Shown here: positions 48,172 through 58,552 of the stretch, one piece after another
Layout: the number at the start of each line of letters is the position of its first letter
Position numbering within the stretch: position 1 is the first letter of the stretch
Origin: Humulus lupulus
Taxonomy: Eukaryota; Streptophyta; Magnoliopsida; Rosales; Cannabaceae
DNA: 64,000 nt
Direction of reading: 5' to 3'
NCBI RefSeq assembly: GCF_963169125.1
Contig: NC_084801.1
Coordinates: 111,069,061-111,133,060, forward strand
Notes under the pieces: model-generated
The model's input: the letters and a program-made list of their open reading frames with translations, nothing else
The model's database searches: none
What the model was told of the DNA's origin: nothing
Position numbers and translations under genes: made by a program

Positions 48172-50080
48172 TGTAATGGCCCACTAATCTAGACTCTTGG
48201 ACCATTATCGAACTATACATACAAATTCTTACTAAAACATACATTTGCGAAAATACCATAATTTATTATAAACTTGTAGAAACAAAGGTTACTTTCATAA
48301 AAATATGTAGGATATGGGTACCCATTGTCTTTAAAACAAAAATAACTTAAGTGAAAAGAGTTACATAGAAAATGCGGAAAATACATGTAAAACCATAAAA
48401 AGTAAAACAAGACTACATCCTCGAATCGAATAACGCTCAGCTCCTTGACTCCATTCACCATCGATACACATCCTCTAAGCATCCACGAATCTTACCGCCT
48501 CTTAAAGCTATTTTCCTGCACATAAAACAGAAAGGAATGAGCCTAATGCCCAGCAAGGAAAATCTAACACATAGTCATACACATAAATTTCATAATAAAC
48601 GTAAAGACATATCATAACACTTAATACATACACTTATTATAATGGCAATTATTACTTGGGGTCCCATAGACTAAACAAGCTTATGCCCATGAGATTAGTG
48701 GGGTCCTACTAGCTAAGTAGGCATATGCCCATAATCTTTTTGGGGTCTTGTTAGTCAAATAGGGCATAAGCCCAAGCCTACAAACATACGCATACATAAC
48801 ATATTCATAACATATCATATTTCATAACATAACACATAAGCAATACACATATAGATTCTATCCTATTTTCCTTACCAAAGTTACCGGGATATGATGGACT
48901 GAGTTGGGACTTTTGGAACACTCCTAAAACCATATGAGAAAGAGTGAGTCTTATGAAGAAGAAGAAATGAAAATGAATAGGAAGACTAAACCATTGAGAA
49001 ATATGCTTACCACAACTTATGTGTTTAAGAACTTGGATTCCCTAACCAAAATAAGAATGAGGTTAGGGGACTGAGTAGAAGACTAAGAGAAGGGAAACAT
49101 AACATAAATCAAATGAACTAGAGTTTTGGGTTTACCTCAAAGACTTGCAAGACCAATCTAACCACAACCGAAATACTAAAGAACCTTACTTCCCAAAGTG
49201 TTTGATAAGCTAAAGATGATTAAGCTTATGACTTTCCCACCCAAGTGTTTAACTCTCACACTCTCCTAGCACTTGCAGCTTCTGAACTTAGAGTAAAAGG
49301 TGAATAATGGCTGGGTACTAGGTCCTATTTATAGAGTTTGGGAATGAAAGTATCTTGATTTTACTTGAATAAAAATAATGGCTTTTTAGGTGAAAATAAA
49401 TTGAATAATCGTTCAGCAGAGGCTGAAGACTCGTTCAAAAGATGCTGGACTTATGAAGGAGTTTGAATGGTTGAAAGGAAAAGAATTCAAAAGTGTTTGA
49501 ATTTATGCTGGAGGAGGCGATATATCGCCCCCTGTAGGCGATATATCGCCTGGGCCAGTATGCCCGAGGCGACCGTGCATCGTTTCGTGTTTTCCGTATC
49601 TACGTGCTGCGACATATCGCCCCCTATAGCTGCGATATATCGGCACACGCTGAATATTTAAACACGAAATTACACATTTTTAGCTAAGTTTGAATGGAGT
49701 AAACAGCCTTGACTAAGCCCTCAACGTATTCAAAGCTGCTGACTGACCCTATAGCATTCAAACTTTACTCCTTATTAAATTTAATCCTCAAAAATACTTA
49801 ATCCTTAATCACCATTCATAACATGTGCTTAAAATCCTATTGGTTGATATCTAAACCTTATAGTATAATAAATATAATCCTTAATATCAGTCACATTAAT
49901 CAAACCTTAGGTTAACTTAATATTCTTAAACTATAGGTTAAACTTAGAAAATCTATAAGTACTACTATGAGTGTCCAAATAATTCCCGGTCTGAACCAAA
50001 AATCCACAGTAACAAAGATAATACTAAACATGCTATAATACTACTAAACAATTAGCTAAGTAAAGTTCTTGGACTCTACA
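48172..50080 (-). mobile_element. Inverted solo LTR with TSD TAGGG
   Basis: A 1909-bp LTR in reverse orientation (TGTAATGGCCCAC...GACTCTACA on the plus strand), flanked by TAGGG (48167-48171 and 50081-50085). Same family as 14588-16602: its complement starts TGTAGAGTCC and ends GTGGGCCATTACA. It carries ~44-bp repeats (48655-48790) and, unlike its sister, a cluster of GGCGATATATCGCC palindromes (49516-49645). Confidence 0.95.
49516..49645. other. GGCGATATATCGCC palindrome cluster
   Basis: Two perfect 14-bp palindromes at 49516-49529 and 49537-49550, with decayed copies GCGACATATCGCC (about 49609) and GCGATATATCGGC (about 49632). The frame 49467-49661 passes through it but has no other support as a gene. 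Confidence 0.85.
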
Positions 50081-52097
50081 TAGGGCCCGACTTTGATCTC
50101 GCAAGAAGTTCCTAAATCGAGCCTACATAACTCCTTTAGGGGGTATTTCGGACCGTTGGAACGGTTTTATCTTGTAAGGGCTTAACCGAGCATAACCGAT
50201 CACACTACAGGTCAGGTTTCACAATAAGTGTAATTTCTCAAACCAAAGGTACTATTAAGGGCGACTTCGATATCGAAACGAGATCCTAAATTGAGCCTAT
50301 CTCACAAACTTAGGGGGTATTTCGGATCGCTGGAGTGATCTCGGAGGAAAGCTGATCACACTATAGGTCAGGTTTCACAATTAGTGTTATTTTTCAAAAG
50401 GAAGGTACTACTAGGGTTCAACTCCGATCTCGTAATGAGATCATAAATAGAGCCTACCTCACCCACTTAGGGGGAATTTTGGAACTTTGGAACGGTCCGA
50501 CTACTAATGGAGTCTACGAGAATAGCCGATAAAACAAAAGGCTAGGTTTCAAGATTAGAGTTATTTCTCAATAGGAAAGTACTACTAGGAGCCGACTCAG
50601 ATCTCGCAACCAGATCCTAAATTGAGCCTACATCACACAATTATGGAGTATTTCGGTCCATTGGAATGGTCCGATCTTATAATAGGGTCACCAAGCATAG
50701 CAGATCACACTATAGGTTAGGTTTCATGATAAATGTTATTTCTCAAACCGACGGTACTACTAGGGGTCGAGTACGATCTTACAATGAGATCTTAAATTGA
50801 GCCTACCTCACACATTTAGGGGGAATTTTGGACAATTGGAACCGTTTGATCTTGTAATGGGGTCTCCAGGGATAGTCAATCACACTATTGGTCATGTCTC
50901 ATGATTAGTATTATTTCTCAAACTCAAGGTACTACTAAGGAATACTCTAATCTTGCAACAACTTCCTTAATTGAGCCTACCTTAACAACTTAGGGGTATT
51001 TAAGACACTAGGAATGGTCCGATCTTGTAACGGGGTCATCGAGAATAGCCGATCACACTATAGGACAACTTTCACGATTAATGTTATTTCTCAAAGGGAA
51101 GGAACTAAAAGGGGCGGACTCCGATTTCGCAATGAGCTCCTAAACCGAGCCAACATGACACATTTAGGCGGTATTTTGGACCATTGGAACAAACTAATCT
51201 TGAAAGGGGGCCACCGAGCATAACCCATCACACTATAGGTAAATTTTCACGATAAGTGTTATTACTCAAATCGAAGGTACTACTAAGGACGACTCCGATC
51301 TCAGAAAAAGATCATAAATTGATCCTACCTCACCAACTTAGGGGGTATTTTAGACTGCTTCAACGATCCAATCTTGTAACTGGGTCTTAGAAGAAAGCCG
51401 ATCAAACTAAAGGTCAGATTTCACGATTAGTGTTATTTTTCAAAGGGAAGGAACTACTAGGGGGTAGACTCTGATCTCACAATGAGATCATAAATAGAGC
51501 CTACCTCACCCACTTAGCAGAAATTTCAGAACATTGGAACAGTACGATCTTTTAACGGAGTCTACGAGGGTAGCCGATAAAATAGTAGGGTAGGTTTCAA
51601 GATTAGTATTATTTCTCAATGGGAAGGGACTACAAGGGTCCGACTTCGATCTCACAACAAGATCCTAAATTGAGCCTACATCACACATTTAGGGAGTATT
51701 TCAGATCATTGGAACTGTCCGATCTTATAACAGTGTCACCAAGCATAGTCGATCACACTATACGTTAGGTTTCAAGATAAGTGTTATTTATCAAACTGAC
51801 GATACTACTAGGTGCCTAGTCCGATCTTGCAACGAGATCTTAAATTATTCCAACCATACACATTTAGGGTGAATTTACAATCGTTGGAACCGTTCGATCT
51901 TGTAACAAGGTCTCCAAGGATAATCAATCACACTATAGGTAATGTCTCGTGATTGTTTTATTTCTCAAAGCAAAGGTACTACTATAAGTCGACTCTGATC
52001 TTGCAACGTGATCCTAAATCGAGGCTACCTCACCCACTTCGTGGGATTTCAGACCTTCGGAAATGTCCGAACTTGTAACGGGGTCTACTAAGATTGT
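50081..52097. repeat. Satellite block 3, ~175-bp monomer
   Basis: About 11-12 monomers between the solo LTR and the CRM-like element. One monomer near 50335 lacks the segment between the GACCG dyad and GAGGAAAG. Confidence 0.95.
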
Positions 52098-52911
52098 TGA
52101 TATGAACCTCACCAACAATTGTGATGAAACCCGATAACAATGATGGTTTGGAACCCTAAGATCGTGTAGACAAGATTTGTTGAGCCTTGACCCATCACCT
52201 AATTAGATGAAAACCAAGACTACCAAGGATAGAAAACGCCACACCAAGGAACCTAAGAATATCTCAAGGATCAAGGTGATAAGTTTGGTTGTTTGAACGC
52301 CACAAGATTAACTTGATAAGTTCAAGAGTTCTTTCAAGAACGAAGAGGAACACACCTCACAACAATATTAATATTTCTTGAAAACATAATATCTTACAAT
52401 GTTCATAAAACCCCTATATATACTTGGAACAATCCTCCAAGAATAGGAAAAGTCATAATTCAGCCTTAAAATCATCATAAACAAAAAAATAATAACTCCC
52501 CACGTTTTTAGGCATTTTGGACTTCAAAAGGCTGCCAAAAATAACTTAAATGACTAAATTTAATGCATTAACTTAACCAACCAAGGTCATTGGAATTCCC
52601 CTATTTAATGTCCACGAAACTCATCAAATTCATGCCCTTTAATGACTAAACCATGCTGATTACGTTTTTGGATGTTAATTAGCCTCTTCACTTGCTTTGA
52701 TGACATGGACTAAGCCTTGATTATTATTTGAGTCCATATTGGTCTTTTTAGAATCAGCCCAATTTTCTTGGATTAGCCCATTTAGTGCTTCCTTGAAACG
52801 CTTGGCTCTAAGTCTTGTAATTGGGTCACTAGGAAGTGACAAAGGTCTAGTGTAAATCCAGCTCCATTTCCACATGTATGATCAGCATGTCTAGCTCCTT
52901 GGTTTGCATCA
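52098..52911 (-). repeat. 3' LTR of the CRM-like element
   Basis: 814 bp, from TGATATGAACC (52098) to TTTGCATCA (52911) on the plus strand. It pairs with 58553-59366. Relative to that copy it has a 1-bp deletion near 52843 that breaks the tail reading frame. Confidence 0.95.
52675..52911 (-). pseudogene. Polyprotein tail encoded in the LTR
   Basis: The integrase frame does not stop at the polypurine tract but enters the LTR. After the 1-bp deletion near 52843 it runs out of phase to a stop at 52782. In the correct phase the LTR encodes [26 protein letters not shown] (52675-52820, shown here in part). The right LTR keeps the phase intact (59360-59129). Basic tails of this kind replace or follow the chromodomain in CRM-type integrases and are thought to affect targeting; for this copy that is inference. 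Confidence 0.75.
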
Positions 52912-52924
52912 TTCTCCCCCTCTT
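52912..52924 (-). other. Polypurine tract of the CRM-like element
   Basis: The plus strand reads TTCTCCCCCTCTT, so the minus strand has AAGAGGGGGAGAA directly before the LTR start. Confidence 0.85.
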
Positions 52925-54274
52925 GAGAAGGATTTGTCCTCAAATCATCGCCTACATCAAAAGGAGACAAATCAGTAACATTAAAACTTGCACTAACACC
53001 ATACTCACCTGGTAGGTCAAGCTTGTAGGCATTATCATTGATGCGTGCCACTATTTGAAATGGTCTGTAACCCCGTGGTAGGAGTTTTGAACGCCATTTC
53101 TCCAGAAAATAGTCCTTCCTTAAGTGCAACCAAACCCAATCTCCTGGTTCAAACACTACCTTCTTGCGTCCCTTGTTGGCTTGATGGACATATTGTTTAG
53201 TTCTCCTTTCAATGTTCAACCGTGCCTTTTCATGAATCATCTTTACAAATTCTGCCTTCTTTTTGCCATCTAAGTTCACACGTTCACTCAAAGGTAAAGG
53301 AGTTAAATCTAAAGGTGACAATGGGTTAAAGTCATAAACAATTTCAAATGGTGAAAACTTAGTTGCTGAATGTGTACTTCTATTGTAAGCAAATTCAACA
53401 TGTGGCAAACAATCTTCCCATGTTTTCAAGTTCTTTTTAATGATAGCACGCAACAAAGAAGACAAAGTTCTATTCACTACTTCAGTTTGACCATCCGTTT
53501 GTGGATGACAAGTAGTAGAAAATAACAACTTGGTTCCCAACTTTCCCCACAAAGTCTTCCAAAAGTAACTCAAAAACTTTGCATCCCGATCAGAAACAAT
53601 GGTCCTAGGCATGCCATGTAACCTACAATTTCTTTGAAGAACAAATCAGCTATATGTGATGCATCATCAGTTTTATGACATGCAATGAAGTGTGCCATCT
53701 TGGAAAATCGATCTACCACCACAAAAACTGAATCTCTCCCCCTCTTAGTCATAGGCAAACCTAAAACAAAATCCATAGAAATATCAGTCCAAGGCTCATG
53801 AGGTATTGGCAAAGGGGTGTACAAACCATGGGGTTTCAATTTAGACTTAGCCTGTTTACACATGATACATTTCTCACAGATTCTTTCCACATCACGTTTC
53901 ATATGAGGCCAAAAAAAATGATCATGCAAAATTCCTAAAGTCTTAGCTACACCAAAATGACCCATCAAACCACCACCATGAACTTCTCTCACAAGAAATG
54001 CATGCAAAGAACACATAGGCACACACAGTTTATTTTCTCGAAACAAAAATCCATCATGCCTATAAAACTTACCAAACGCCACTTTTTCACATGCATTGAA
54101 CACATCACCAAAATCAGAATCTTGTGCATACAAATCCTTAATGTATTCAATGCCAAGCAATTTTGTATCTAGAATGGAAAGTAAAGCATACCTGCGGGAC
54201 AATGCATCAACCACCACATTTTCCTTACCTTGCTTGTATCTGATCACATAAGGAAATGTTTCAATGAATTCCAC
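52925..54274 (-). pseudogene. Integrase of the CRM-like element
   Basis: The zinc region is intact in 54000-53850 ([15 protein letters not shown], then CEKCIMC). The catalytic core keeps Asp in [13 protein letters not shown] (about 53780), Asp in IVSDRDAKF (about 53595) and Glu in [13 protein letters not shown] (about 53495). A one-base frameshift near 53612 separates the frames 54274-53570 and 53612-52782. The C-terminal GPF-type module is altered ([12 protein letters not shown] instead of a GPF core, about 53075), followed by [22 protein letters not shown]. The end of the frame runs into the LTR. Confidence 0.9.
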
Positions 54275-54694
54275 CTACTTGGCATGGCGTTTGTTCAACC
54301 TTTGTTGTCCTTTTGAATGCTTAAAAGATTCATGATCTATGTGAATCACGAATTCCTTTGGCTATAGATAGTGATGCCAATTTTCCAAAGCCCTTACCAA
54401 GGCATACATCTCCTTATCATAAGTGGGATAATTTAGGGCTGCCCCACTCAACTTTTCACTGAAATAAGCAACTGGACGTCCTTCTTGCATCAAAACAGCT
54501 CCAATACCTATTCCTGAAGCATCACACTCAATTTCAAAAGTTTTAGCAAAGTTAGGTAAAACAAGAAAAGGTGCATTAGTTAACTTTTCTTTGATCAGAT
54601 TAAATGCCTTTTCTTGTTCTTTCCCCCACTTAAACTGCACATTTCTCTTGATGACTTTAGTAAGAAGGGCGGCTAAGCTACTAAAATCACGCAC
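54275..54694 (-). pseudogene. RNase H of the CRM-like element
   Basis: Removes RNA from RNA-DNA hybrids. Landmarks: [68 protein letters not shown] at 54362-54364 interrupts the text before PKEFVIHIDHESFKH, and another stop lies near 54275. It is in a different frame from the reverse transcriptase because of a frameshift near 54712. Confidence 0.88.
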
Positions 54695-54714
54695 AAACCG
54701 TCTATAGAAGCTAG

Positions 54715-55404
54715 CTAAGTCGTGACTTGGCTAATTTTTGTAGGCGTTGTCCACTCTTGGATTCCCTTCACCTTTTCCTCGTCCACCTCAATTCCGCTCT
54801 TACTAACAACAAAACCAAGAAACACAAGCTTATCCATGCAAAAGGTGCACTTCTTGAGGTTAGCAAACAACTTTTCTTTTCTTAGAATTTCCAAAACAGA
54901 TTTCAAATGCATTACATGTTCTTCCAAGTTTTTGCTATAACTCAGGATATCATCAAAATACACAACTACAAATCTGCCAATAAATGCACGCAAAACATGG
55001 TTCATCAAACACATAAATGTGCTCAGAGCATTAGTTAAACCGAAAGGCATTACTAACCACTCATACAAACCATATTTAGTCTTAAAAGCAGTTTTCCATT
55101 CATCACCTTCCTTCATCCTAATCTGATGATACCCACTCTTAAGATCAATTTTTGTAAAGACACAAGAACCATGCAATTCATCCAACATATCATCTAATCT
55201 AGGAATGGGATGACGATACTTTACCGTTATGTTGTTGATGGCTCGGCAGTCAACACACGTCCTCCATGTTCCAGCCTTCTTAGGAACTAATAGCACCGGA
55301 ACAACACAAGGACTCATGCTTTCACGCACATACCCCTTCTCCAATAATTCACCTACTTGCCTCTGAAGCTCCTTGGTCTCCTCGGGATTGCTCCTATAAG
55401 CAGG
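54715..55404 (-). pseudogene. Reverse transcriptase of the CRM-like element
   Basis: In phase with protease upstream. Blocks: [84 protein letters not shown] and the active site [12 protein letters not shown] (about 54965). The domain is nearly complete. A stop near 55405 lies just before it and a frameshift near 54712 ends it. Confidence 0.92.
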
Positions 55405-55639
55405 TCAGTTTGGAATGGATGCACGGAGTATGAAATCAATTTGATGTTCAATCCCTCGAATTGGAGGTAAGCCATAAGGTACCTCTTCGGGAAGGAAATC
55501 TTCAAACTCCTGCAAAAGAGAAATAATATCGCTCGACAAAGTACCGACGAGATCATTAGTACATAAAAGAGCCTCCATGTACATGAGTACAATAAGGGGC
55601 TGGTGTGAAAATAATGCTCTCTTGTTCTCACTTTTTTTT

Positions 55640-55833
55640 GCAATATAACTGAATTTTTCCTCTCTTGCTCTCACTATGGTTGAAATCCTCTCTCTTTCTT
55701 TTTCACTCTGATCAATGTTTTTCTCTCTTTCTTCTTCACTCTGATCAATGTCTTTCTCTCTTTCTTTATTTTTCAACTCTTTTCTTTATTCTATTTCAGC
55801 TTTCCTTTCTTTATTTTTTTCATTTGATCTTTG
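55640..55833 (-). repeat. Charged repeat linker between protease and reverse transcriptase
   Basis: In the polyprotein frame, an 11-residue unit (EREKNIDQSEE-like) repeats about 2.5 times, encoded by a 33-bp repeat (plus-strand CACTCTGATCAATG at 55704 and 55737). Stops at 55834-55836 and near 55797 interrupt the frame here. Confidence 0.75.
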
Positions 55834-56418
55834 TTACTTTAGTTGATCCTCCATGACCTGTTTTGGAGTTAATGGAACAAGAGTAACAGGTTTCCTTTTA
55901 AGAGTGAAAGAATACCAATTCGTGAATCCATCATGCGTAACCCTCAAATCATACTGCCACGGTCTTCCCAACAATAAATGGCATGCATGCATAGGAACCA
56001 CATCACAAAGCACCTCATCCTCATATTTTCCAATGGATAACGCCACCAACACTTGCCTTGTCACCTTTCTTTCGCCACAATCATTCAGCCACTGAAGCCG
56101 GTAAGGGTGAGGATGTTTGAAAGTGTTTAAGGCCAATTTCTCCACCAAATAAGTGGTGGCTACATTTGTACAACTCCCTCCATCAATAATGACACTGCAA
56201 ACTTTGTTATTTACAAAGCACAGAGTATGAAATAAGTTCTCCCTTTGGTTACTTTCTTCCTCCTTAATCTGCACATTGAGAACTCGCCTTGCTACCAATA
56301 AATCTCCAACCACAGCATTTTTCTCATCATCAGCATCCTCTAAAGGTGGCATGGCATCATCATCTACTTCTTCCTCATTCTCTGACTCAAGCTCTCTTTG
56401 GGCATTAATCACCATCAC
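55834..56418 (-). pseudogene. Aspartic protease of the CRM-like element
   Basis: Polyprotein-processing protease, in phase with gag. The active site reads SVIIDGGSCTNVA (about 56195), the DGGS variant common in plant chromoviruses where other retroelements have DTGS or DSGS. The later signature HLLLGRPWQYD is at about 55955. The domain is uninterrupted; the frame stops at TAA 55834-55836. Confidence 0.88.
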
Positions 56419-56457
56419 TCTTTTTTTTACAAAATGGCTAGCTATGTGTCCCCGCCC

Positions 56458-58131
56458 CTAACATTTAAAACACTTAATATCACATGTTTTAGAAGTAGAA
56501 GAACCAGTGTTACCTAAAGTAGTGGCGGTCATTGGCGTGGAATTCGAGGGTACAAATTTTGGATTATGTTGTAGCTGCTCGTCTCTTTTTGGAGCTGTCT
56601 TCCATAGGCTGGTGGTAGCCATAGGTTGTCCCCTCCTAGCCAATCCCTTCCATTTGAGTTGTTCCTCCACCTTTATGGCTTGATACACCATATCCGTCAG
56701 CTCAACTTAGTGCTGCAACTCAACTATATTCACAATCTCTCGATTTAAACCGTACAAAAACCTAGCCATGGTGGCTTCCCTGTCCTCTTCTACATTAGCT
56801 CGGATCATAGCTACCTCCATCTCCTTGTAATACTCGTCCACACTCTTGGAACCTTGATTTAACCTCTGCAACTTTTGATACAATCCCCTATAATAGTGGC
56901 TGGGTACAAAACGCTTCCTCATAAGAATTTTCATCTCCTCCCAAGTGTCCATGGGTGGCTCTCTATTCCTCCTCCTATTAATCAGTAATTGATCCCACCA
57001 AACAATGGCATAATCGGTGAATTCAATTGCTGCCAACTTAACCCTCTTTATCTCCGAGTTGTTGTGACAATTAAACACCATCTCTATTTTAGTTTTCCAC
57101 TCCAAATAAGCTTCAGGATCATTTTTACCTTGAATAGATGGGATTTTAATCTTTATGTTTCCTAAATCATTATCCCTCCTAGGCCTACCCATCCTAGCTT
57201 CTCTATTCCCATACCCACGCTCAAACCTGCCCCGGTTCAAATATGGCTCATCAAACTCCTCTGACTCAGCCTCTTCCTCAACATTCTGCCACGGAACACG
57301 CCCACCTTGTTGCCTATTGGGGATGTCCTGTTGTTGTTCCCTAGGAGTTCTTGCTTCTACCCTGTCCAACCTCTCATGAATAGGTTCTAATTCAGCCCTC
57401 ATCATACGCCTTGATACGAACCATGCCAACAAGTGTGACGAATCACGAACCAAATCTGGACAAACAACCTAAGAACACTCGAAATTTGAATGGATAACCG
57501 CGACCCAATGCTTAGCAAAGCACGAACCTTGGTATAGTGAAAGACGCCGCAAACGGGGATGGATTTCCGTTTGATAAGTCAGGTTTGAATGCCACAAGGA
57601 TCCCCTTGATAAGTTTGAAAAGTCTCTTCAAGAACTCAAGAAGAAAACTCTCAATATTTTTCATTAACCAAAATAATCTGAATTCCAAGTTGTCCACAAG
57701 GCATAATATAGCCGAAAATACAAGGAGGGTTTGTAGACAAATAAAAACCCTAAAATAACCATAATGAAAAGGCCCAAAACAAAAGCCCAAAATGACCTGT
57801 CTTTTGACTCCAAATAGCAAAAGCCCAAAATAATAAAAGGAATCAAGCCCCTAAACTGAATCAACTTTGATGAGCAACACAAGCTTTGTTCACCCTCAGT
57901 AGTGAACTCGACCTCTTCCTGTTGTAGAATTCTCCGGACTAAGTGGCTAAGTTCTTCTTTGAATCTCCTAGCTCGCACCCTCGTCACCGGACCAACTGGA
58001 ACTTGAATTGGGTCTTTAGTCTTGATGTCCTCATCACGCCTCGTCTCCCCTAATAATGCTTGCATTTGGAGGTTCGGACCTGCGGGTTGTCGAAAATCTC
58101 CGGTTGTGTCTTCTTCTTGATTATTGGACAT
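56458..58131 (-). pseudogene. gag: Gag of the CRM-like element (interrupted)
   Basis: The start is probably ATG 58131 (MSNNQEEDTTG). The frame enters the solo LTR at 58036 and resumes in phase at 57411. The first ~14 residues of the frame starting at 57453 come from the inserted LTR. The gag core is at 57120-56710 (DPEAYLEWKTKIEMVF, FTDYAIVWWDQL, WEEMKILMRKRFVPSHYYR, VDEYYKEMEVAM). A TAA lies at 56707-56709. The CCHC zinc knuckle is doubly damaged: it starts CFKC, then TAG at 56458-56460, and its last Cys is Phe (HIASHF). Confidence 0.87.
57412..58036 (-). mobile_element. CRM-like solo LTR with TSD CGCCT
   Basis: A 625-bp LTR, TGATACGAACC...GATGTCCTCATCA on the plus strand, flanked by CGCCT (57407-57411 and 58037-58041). 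It carries the GPVTRVRARRFKEELSHL tail in reverse (about 57995-57935). It is younger than the element that hosts it, and the gag phase is preserved around it. Confidence 0.95.
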
Positions 58132-58533
58132 GTTTAAAATCTGCAAAAAAAAGTTAGAATCCCCACAAACACTCCCTCACGTGTTTCACTCAACAATTGA
58201 TACACTTGCACTTGTGTTTTCACTCTAAACGGCTTTTACCCTCTTATGGCCTCACACACTCTTGCCTTTTTCCACTCTTTTGTGTCTTCCTTAGTTCTTA
58301 ATCGAACTTCAAGAAACTAATTCAAAATAATCTAGCAACCATTCAAAAATAAGAAACAACCAAATCTCATCAAAGAGATCAAGAACTTGAATACGGTGAG
58401 AAACAAGATTGGAAAGGTATAAATTTTCTTACTGGAATCGTGTACTTTTTTTTTTGCTGCTGTTTTCTTTTCTTTTCTTTTTTAACTACAGTATGGAAAA
58501 CGAAAATAAAAGATAGTCAAACTTGCCTTAGAG
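58132..58533. other. 5' leader of the CRM-like element
   Basis: About 400 bp between PBS and gag start on the minus strand. No coding signal is visible. On the plus strand there is a T-rich run near 58448-58480. Confidence 0.6.
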
Positions 58534-58550
58534 CCAAATCTCTGATACCA
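58534..58550 (-). other. Primer-binding site of the CRM-like element
   Basis: The minus strand reads TGGTATCAGAGATTTGG, separated from the LTR (58553) by two bases. It begins with the exact initiator tRNA-Met complement TGGTATCAGAG. Confidence 0.92.
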
Positions 58551-58552
58551 AA

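Noticed and set aside
49467..49661. 64-codon frame over the GGCGATATATCGCC cluster
   Set aside because: Composition is driven by the palindromes, and the frame is within an LTR and has no domain.
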